Shown here piece after piece: positions 7,278 to 12,216 of a DNA stretch of 12,216 nt. Both the position numbers and the translations under genes were made by a program. Numbering within the stretch: position 1 is the first letter of the stretch; each line of letters begins with the position of its first letter. A model generated the notes under the pieces. It was not told where the DNA came from. It did not search any database and saw only the letters and a list, made by a program, of their open reading frames with translations. The stretch comes from a bacterium (GTDB lineage Bacteria; Cyanobacteriota; Vampirovibrionia; Gastranaerophilales; Gastranaerophilaceae): assembly GCA_004558955.1 (NCBI GenBank), contig SFZC01000054.1:1-12216 (forward strand), in the 5' to 3' direction.

Positions 7278-8527
7278 TTTCGTTCCTTTATCTTATCCAA
7301 AATTAATCTCGCAGAATATTCTGGAGTGCTCTCATAATACATTTTTTCAACATCTTTCTTACATATCTTTATTTTTCCAATTTCATTCAAATAGTCCTCT
7401 AATTCTATGATTTCTTTTTCTATATTTGTATTATACAATTTTACGACCTTATATGCCGAGCTTCTAGTGTAATACTCCGCATTAGGATCATCTTCTATCC
7501 CAGAAAAATGCACAATAGGTTTAAGATATGATATGCATTCAAATATTTTTGCTGAAATATGATTACTTGATTTCAACGTAACTAAAATATCACAACTTGC
7601 CATAACAGAATTTAATGTTTTTTGATCTACGTATCCATGTATAATAATTGGTAATCTTTTTCTTTCTGCTAACGCTTTAATTTTCTCTGCCTCAGCCCCT
7701 CTAATATACATATGTAAGATACATTTTCTTTTAGAAGAAATCTTTTCAAAAACAGAAAGCATTTCTCGATAATCATAGTGAACGCCTCCTATAGATCCTG
7801 CATAAACCCAATTTTCATAGTTTCTATCAAAATCATAATCTGGTATTTTTTCTACATCTTTGATTTCAAGTCGAGGTAAATCCACCTCAATAAGTTTTTC
7901 TCTATAGCTATCATATCGTTTCGGCTCAAACTCTTTTCTTCTAGCTTTCATGTAAAAATAAGCACTACATTTTTCCAAGATTTTTTTTTCCCAATAGAAA
8001 CCATTCGCAAATGCAAAGTCACCTTTAATATAATCATTCCTCAATGTGTCTACTGCATAAACAACAACTGGAACAGACGGATATTTTTCTTTGAACTTAC
8101 ACGCTGCAATAGATAGCTCAAATGGATTTAAAACCGACACAATAGCATCAAATTGTATACCGCTATAATATTTTGCAATTGTTTTATAAATTTTATGCGG
8201 CATCGAAAAAGAGTACATCGGTTGCCACGGAACTAAAAAAATTTTACGTGAACGATTTAAAAATTTTGCGAAACGCCTCACTATTTTTGCTTTTTTACAG
8301 TTACCTAAATTATCTGCCAAATAGAAAAGTCGTTGTCTCAAATCCGGTTTAACATAAATAATAGGATTTTCCTCCCACTTATTAATTTTTTCAATTCCAC
8401 AATCCTCATACGCCAGCACAGTCACATCAATCTTATTTCGATTAAATTCTTCTATTAAAGCTTGTGCACAAACAGCGTTAGCATACGGCTTAGGATAATA
8501 CTTGTCCGTTAACACTAAAATTCTCAT
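7274..8527 (-). CDS. GT-B glycosyltransferase (family 4-like)
   Basis: This cytoplasmic or membrane-associated transferase of 417 residues adds a sugar to the lipid-linked repeat. The N-terminal half starts MRILVLTDKYYPKPYANAV, the common GT4 opening. The C-terminal half opens with VYAGSIGG (241-248), then HGYVDQKTLNSVMASCDILV (297-316) and SNHISAKIFECISYLKPIVH (321-340), equivalent to the 'sgKifEy...gkPii' nucleotide-sugar site with Glu330. The classical E-x7-E spacing is not clear, so it belongs to a divergent branch. Two starts are possible: GTG at 8533 or ATG at 8527. I chose ATG because the protein then starts with the standard MRILVL, and the AAGTG just before it is a weak ribosome site; nothing useful precedes the GTG. 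The gap to the ATP-grasp gene is about 42 bases. Donor and acceptor are unknown. Confidence 0.85.
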   Translation of the reverse strand: MRILVLTDKYYPKPYANAVCAQALIEEFNRNKIDVTVLAYEDCGIEKINKWEENPIIYVKPDLRQRLFYLADNLGNCKKAKIVRRFAKFLNRSRKIFLVPWQPMYSFSMPHKIYKTIAKYYSGIQFDAIVSVLNPFELSIAACKFKEKYPSVPVVVYAVDTLRNDYIKGDFAFANGFYWEKKILEKCSAYFYMKARRKEFEPKRYDSYREKLIEVDLPRLEIKDVEKIPDYDFDRNYENWVYAGSIGGVHYDYREMLSVFEKISSKRKCILHMYIRGAEAEKIKALAERKRLPIIIHGYVDQKTLNSVMASCDILVTLKSSNHISAKIFECISYLKPIVHFSGIEDDPNAEYYTRSSAYKVVKLYNTNIEKEIIELEDYLNEIGKIKICKKDVEKMYYESTPEYSARLILDKIKERK

Positions 8528-8569
8528 TTTCACTTTTTTGAAAATAACGATAATTAAAAAGTCTATACG

Positions 8570-9724
8570 CTATAATCTCTTTCCTTTGATTATTTGTTTA
8601 ACATAATAAATGTATCTATCAATCGCAGGTACGATATCTCCCCTTAGCTTCAAAGCGAAATCTTCACACTTACGATATTCCTTGATCCATTGCCTAAACT
8701 TTATATTTTTTACTAACACATTTCGAATATCTGCGCATTCTGTCATCGTAAAACTTTCTTTTTCAGGGCTAGCCTTTATTCCAATACTATGCCCTACATA
8801 ATCTTCTGTCCAAGCATATGGATAATAATACCCCTGTGAAATCCCCATATACACATCTCCCGAATTTCGAAAATTTATTTCATTTAATATTACCTCATCT
8901 CCAACGACGAATAATTCTATATCATACAAACCATAAAAACCTATTTTTTTAAGACATTTTATAATTGATTCGCATTTCAAAACAATCTCTTTGTCGGTTA
9001 ATATCTGTGAATAACTATTAGTCCCCCCTTTTGTAGGCCATGATCTTATCGTTTTTGTCGGAATTTGACAAATAAATGGTTCATTTCTTAATATACATCC
9101 AAACACATCTATTTCGTAGTCTATCTTTAAATATTCTTGAATCAAAACACGTTCATAATGTTTTTCCTTTAATTTTGCCAACTCCATTTCGAGTTGTTCT
9201 CTTTTATCACAAATAACAATATCTCTTTTATCGCCTTCCGCACTTATTACAGGCTTAACTATACAAGGGAATACCAGATTTGAAATATCATTATCCTTAG
9301 CAAAATAATAAGTTATTGTCTCAGCCATTCTAATAGAATTCTCTTTTGCAAAATAGTACTGTTTGCTTTTATCCATTAATTCACTAATTTTTCCCTGTTG
9401 TCCATTAATTGACGGAACCATAAATCCATTAAATTCATTTAATCTGGAATCTAATTCAAGCGCTGCAGCATCAGAATACGGAATAACAAACATATGATCC
9501 CGTCCCTTTCCAAATCGTTCTATTATCTTGTCAAACGCAGTCCTCTCATCCAGATACACATAACAATCATTAACATATTTTGATTTTTCAAGGAAACTTT
9601 TTTTGTTGTCTGAAATCACAATACTATGAACAACTATTTTATTAATTCCAAAAATTCTTGCAAGCCCTAGTCCATTATGATGATCGCCACCAACAATAAT
9701 TACCTCATATTTTTCTTCAACCAT
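8570..9724 (-). CDS. ATP-grasp carboxylate-amine ligase-like protein
   Basis: This 384-residue cytoplasmic enzyme probably activates a carboxylate with ATP and joins it to an amine. The N-terminal domain begins VIIVGGDHHNGLGLARIFG (8-26), as in D-aspartate ligase-like members. The ATP-grasp core shows FPCIVKP (152-158, Lys157), VLIQEYL (193-199), YDIELFVV (267-274) and the metal site LNEINFRNSGD (280-290, Glu282 and Asn284). All key positions are present, so it looks active. A TTG at 9742 gives a six-residue extension, but that stretch encodes GAAGGA, which fits better as the ribosome site for the ATG at 9724, so I chose ATG. It overlaps the deacetylase stop by eight bases. The substrate is unknown; in this context an amino acid or other acyl acid attached to an amino sugar is a fair inference. 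The family call is firm. Confidence 0.85.
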   Translation of the reverse strand: MVEEKYEVIIVGGDHHNGLGLARIFGINKIVVHSIVISDNKKSFLEKSKYVNDCYVYLDERTAFDKIIERFGKGRDHMFVIPYSDAAALELDSRLNEFNGFMVPSINGQQGKISELMDKSKQYYFAKENSIRMAETITYYFAKDNDISNLVFPCIVKPVISAEGDKRDIVICDKREQLEMELAKLKEKHYERVLIQEYLKIDYEIDVFGCILRNEPFICQIPTKTIRSWPTKGGTNSYSQILTDKEIVLKCESIIKCLKKIGFYGLYDIELFVVGDEVILNEINFRNSGDVYMGISQGYYYPYAWTEDYVGHSIGIKASPEKESFTMTECADIRNVLVKNIKFRQWIKEYRKCEDFALKLRGDIVPAIDRYIYYVKQIIKGKRL

Positions 9725-10433
9725 TTCTTTTCCTTCTCGCAAAATATAATCTATTAATCAACCTATCAGTAAGTCCTTCCTTTCTTTTTTTAATCATGTC
9801 AATTTTAAAATCATAAAATTGATTTTTATATGTATTTAAAAACTTCTCCAAATTATTAAAATCTGCATCACTCATTATATTAGGATGATAACAGAATGTT
9901 ACTATCTTAAAGGGCAATTTTCTACAACGTCCAGATTGTTGTGGTATGAAATAAACACCTTCATCTTCATAAACATCATTTGCAATCGTATCACTTATAA
10001 TTCTAATAGGACTCTCTTCTTTCAATGCTATCAAAGTATTTCTGTCAAATGTATGCGCTGGTGCAAAAAAAATGTTAGGTTCAATCCCATTACACTTTAG
10101 TATTTCATATCCGTCTCTAATCTTCTGTCTTTGGCGTTCTAATGAAACTCCTGCAAATTCACTTTTGTGGTTTACCGGATTAATTCCGCCTTCATTAGTT
10201 TCAAAAACATGACTATATCCATGTAATGCTGGTGCCCAGCCTTTATCTTGCCACTTATTCATCAATTGCCAAAAATCAGCAACTTTATCATACTTCAACA
10301 AATCAGGATCTTGATTCTTCGGAATAATTCCAAATATCGGTTTAACATCATACTTATCCAGAATTTTCTCCATTCGAAACCAATTATCCCAATTCATATA
10401 CTCGGACGCATCATCTAATCTCATTAAATACAT
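9717..10433 (-). CDS. Polysaccharide deacetylase-like protein (DUF2334/NodB-related)
   Basis: This 238-residue protein has the carbohydrate-deacetylase layout in compact form: RLDDA (5-9, Asp7/Asp8 in place of TFDDG), HGYSH (71-75, metal His71 and His75), FFAPAHTFD (122-130, equivalent to the RxPxG/Y loop) and FCYHPNIM (180-187, His183 as the late catalytic His). These support a metal-dependent hydrolase that removes an acetyl or similar group from an amino sugar. There is no signal peptide or membrane anchor, so it should work in the cytoplasm on a sugar nucleotide or lipid-linked intermediate, not on the finished wall. It starts five bases after the preceding GT4 stop, behind GGAAGGA, and its end overlaps the ATP-grasp gene by eight bases. 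The strict coupling suggests the two act in sequence. Substrate is inferred; the fold assignment is good. Confidence 0.8.
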   Translation of the reverse strand: MYLMRLDDASEYMNWDNWFRMEKILDKYDVKPIFGIIPKNQDPDLLKYDKVADFWQLMNKWQDKGWAPALHGYSHVFETNEGGINPVNHKSEFAGVSLERQRQKIRDGYEILKCNGIEPNIFFAPAHTFDRNTLIALKEESPIRIISDTIANDVYEDEGVYFIPQQSGRCRKLPFKIVTFCYHPNIMSDADFNNLEKFLNTYKNQFYDFKIDMIKKRKEGLTDRLINRLYFARRKRNG

Positions 10434-10437
10434 TCAG

Positions 10438-11562
10438 CTATGTCCTTCCGTTCCTAGTATTTTTATTAGCCGTTAAGTAAAAATCTTGCATCTTCTTTGC
10501 GTTATGTACAACATCATATCCCGAAGTCTTTACCTCATCTATATGAGAACTTCGTTCCGCATCAACATAGCTAACAATATTATCTTTCCATATTTTTATT
10601 CCCTTATCTAACTCGATTGCACAAATTAAACTAGCTCCAATATCCACTTCCTTCGGAATTCGTTCAGATACCACGCAATGAAGTCCTGATGCCTGTGCCT
10701 CAATTGCAGCCATTCCCAAGCCTTCCCACAGTGATGGAAAAGCAAAAACATCCATTGCTTGATAATAATCACAAGTATTACTTTTACTTCCTGCCAAAAT
10801 AACACTGTCATTTATTCGAAGTTCATTTATCTTTCTTTCTATTTCAGATCTTTTTTCTCCATCCCCTATTAATAGCAAACAAGCATTGTCTCGTTCCTTC
10901 AACACTTCTGAGAAAACCTCAAGTAAAAACATATGATTTTTAGGTTCTGTAAAGCGACCGACATGACCTATTACAAATTTATCCGAAATCTTTAATTTCT
11001 TTCGAATTTGTATTCTCTTTTGTAAATTGTAGCCAAAGCGTTCCGAATCAATTGCATTAAATATTACTTCAAAATTATTTCTCGCTATTGTACGGTTTCC
11101 AAACATCCACTTACCAGCATCATACGAGCAGGCAAACATATAATCAGCCTGAAATCTAACTGGAAACTGCATAATATCTTTAATGACAGAGATTATTCCA
11201 CTACCATTAGAAGTACTGTGACTATGTGCAATCGCATAGCAGCCATATTTATGTGCAATCGAAATACATATAGCAGCTACACTTCTCACATGACAATGAA
11301 ACACTCGGTACTCCTGGTGCTGTTCAAAAAAAGACTTCCACCACTTTACAAACTCAAAATGATTTTTCCCGTTGTATCTCGGAGATTCATATACTCTGCC
11401 ACCTAATGATATTATCTCATCATAAAAATCTACTTTTTGATTGGGAAATGTCACAAAATCAAATTGTAACGTTTCTCTGTCGATTTTTCTATAAATCTCC
11501 ATAACAAATGATTGTGATCCCCCAAATTCTAAAAGTCCAATATAATGTAGTACTCGAATCAT
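10438..11562 (-). CDS. Glycosyltransferase family 4 (EpsF/CapM-like)
   Basis: This complete 374-residue retaining GT-B enzyme builds the lipid-linked repeat at the inner membrane face. The N-terminal domain starts MIRVLHYIGLLEFGGSQSFV (1-20), the EpsF-type opening with the acceptor-side GG loop, and carries HCHVRS (89-94) and AHSHS (112-116). The C-terminal donor domain has FNAIDSERF (168-176), GHVGRFTEPKNH (199-210), LLIGDGE (230-236), and EGLGMAAIE (280-288), the E-x7-E motif that binds the nucleotide sugar. All expected parts are present and length is normal. Its ATG lies in an ATGA overlap with the stop of the upstream transferase, so the two are made together. Sugar specificity cannot be read from the sequence. 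Confidence 0.92.
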   Translation of the reverse strand: MIRVLHYIGLLEFGGSQSFVMEIYRKIDRETLQFDFVTFPNQKVDFYDEIISLGGRVYESPRYNGKNHFEFVKWWKSFFEQHQEYRVFHCHVRSVAAICISIAHKYGCYAIAHSHSTSNGSGIISVIKDIMQFPVRFQADYMFACSYDAGKWMFGNRTIARNNFEVIFNAIDSERFGYNLQKRIQIRKKLKISDKFVIGHVGRFTEPKNHMFLLEVFSEVLKERDNACLLLIGDGEKRSEIERKINELRINDSVILAGSKSNTCDYYQAMDVFAFPSLWEGLGMAAIEAQASGLHCVVSERIPKEVDIGASLICAIELDKGIKIWKDNIVSYVDAERSSHIDEVKTSGYDVVHNAKKMQDFYLTANKNTRNGRT

Positions 11563-12216
11563 CTTTCTTCCTCGATTTCATTCATATATGCATCAACAAC
11601 GATTTGACGATCAAAATACTGCTCTACTTTTTTTCTTCCAGCTGCCCCCATCCGCTTTCGTTCCTTTGCGGATAGATTCACGAATTTGTCAATGGCTATA
11701 GTCAATTTTTCACTATCCTTCTGCGGAATCATATAGCCATTCACACCATCATCCACAACCTCTCGACACCCAGCCCTGTCCGTTGTAATAATCGGTCTTC
11801 CGGAAGCACATGCCTCCAACAGTACATTACTTACCCCCTCCGGATAATAGGTTGGATGAACAACACAATGAATATTCTTCAAAAATTCCGACACATTTCG
11901 AATCATCCCATGATAAATCACCGTCCCATCCTTGTTTAATTCTTCGAGTTGCCCCTCATACTCCTTCTCGCAAAAACCACAAATATGAAATTCTGTGTTC
12001 GGATATTTCGTCTTTATTTTCTTAGCCGCTTCAAGATATTGATCAATCCCTTTTTCCTTCATAATACGGGAAATAAAGGCAAATCGAACGCAATCTTGAT
12101 CATCTGGATAATCCAGAACCGGGAACCTCTCTAAATTCACCCCAGATCCCGGAAGCATTCCATGTTTGTCTCTCGCAATATTGTGTTTTACAAAAAACTG
12201 CTTATTCTCTTCATTT
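11559..12216 (-). CDS. Glycosyltransferase family 4, N-terminus beyond the window edge
   Basis: This is the C-terminal part (about 218 residues) of a GT4 enzyme. The ATG at 12158 is not the start: the frame stays open to the edge and reads FFVKHNIARDKHG before MLPGSGVNLERF, exactly the linker that precedes the donor domain in this family. Numbering from that Met, FISRIMKEKGI (28-38) gives the R-x4-K phosphate-binding pair, HGMIRNVSEFL (83-93) follows, and EGVSNVLLEACASGRPIITT (107-126) holds E-x7-E; DRAGCREVVDDGVNG (127-141) completes the site. This pattern resembles PglA/CapM-type transferases that add a HexNAc to undecaprenyl-linked sugars, but specificity is not certain. It is richer in GC than the genes that follow, suggesting it lies near the conserved flank of the variable cassette. 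The next gene overlaps its stop by four bases. Confidence 0.9.
   Translation of the reverse strand, partial: NEENKQFFVKHNIARDKHGMLPGSGVNLERFPVLDYPDDQDCVRFAFISRIMKEKGIDQYLEAAKKIKTKYPNTEFHICGFCEKEYEGQLEELNKDGTVIYHGMIRNVSEFLKNIHCVVHPTYYPEGVSNVLLEACASGRPIITTDRAGCREVVDDGVNGYMIPQKDSEKLTIAIDKFVNLSAKERKRMGAAGRKKVEQYFDRQIVVDAYMNEIEEER

Noticed and set aside
9725..9742. TTG start at 9742 for the ATP-grasp gene
   Set aside because: The six extra codons contain GAAGGA, which is well placed as the ribosome site for the ATG at 9724, and the conserved fold begins just after that ATG.

Overview
The window is the distal part of an extracellular or capsular polysaccharide locus. Every gene I can support lies on the minus strand, so the locus reads from the right edge to the left and its promoter and first genes lie beyond base 12216. 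Low GC, strong Shine-Dalgarno sites, ATGA overlaps and the protein types (GT4 transferases, Wzx, Wzy, CapE, DUF1796, DUF4062) suggest a gut Clostridia/Lachnospiraceae-type Firmicute. This is inferred from style, not from a marker gene. Both edges (the CapE fragment and the first glycosyltransferase) look visibly richer in GC than the AT-rich middle, as is common when a variable capsule cassette sits between more conserved sequence.

In order of transcription: (1) 12216-6039 is a tightly packed block. It holds a GT4 transferase cut by the right edge, a second GT4 transferase (ATGA overlap), a cytoplasmic DUF2334/NodB-like deacetylase, an ATP-grasp ligase (8-base overlap), a third GT-B transferase, and a Wzy-type polymerase (ATGA overlap). 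(2) After a 182-base gap come a hexapeptide O-acetyltransferase and a Wzx-type flippase. Together these make a Wzx/Wzy pathway: GT4 enzymes build a lipid-linked repeat, the deacetylase, ligase and acetyltransferase probably decorate it, Wzx flips it and Wzy polymerises it. The priming transferase and chain-length regulators are not in the window.

(3) 3832-620 is a gene graveyard with one intact gene, a DUF1796 papain-like protein (2059-1295). Around it are a DUF4062 pseudogene (one nonsense codon and two single-base deletions), a short remnant just after the flippase, a multiply frameshifted unknown gene (about 1272-757), and a 394-base gap with little in it. (4) 619-89 is the N-terminal half of a CapE-type UDP-GlcNAc 4,6-dehydratase. 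It stops at an apparent join to a foreign coding fragment that reads on the plus strand.

The most interesting points are the translationally coupled deacetylase/ATP-grasp pair, which could swap an N-acetyl group for another acyl or aminoacyl group on the glycan; the breakpoint inside capE; the readable decay of the DUF4062 gene; and a G8 tract inside the flippase gene.
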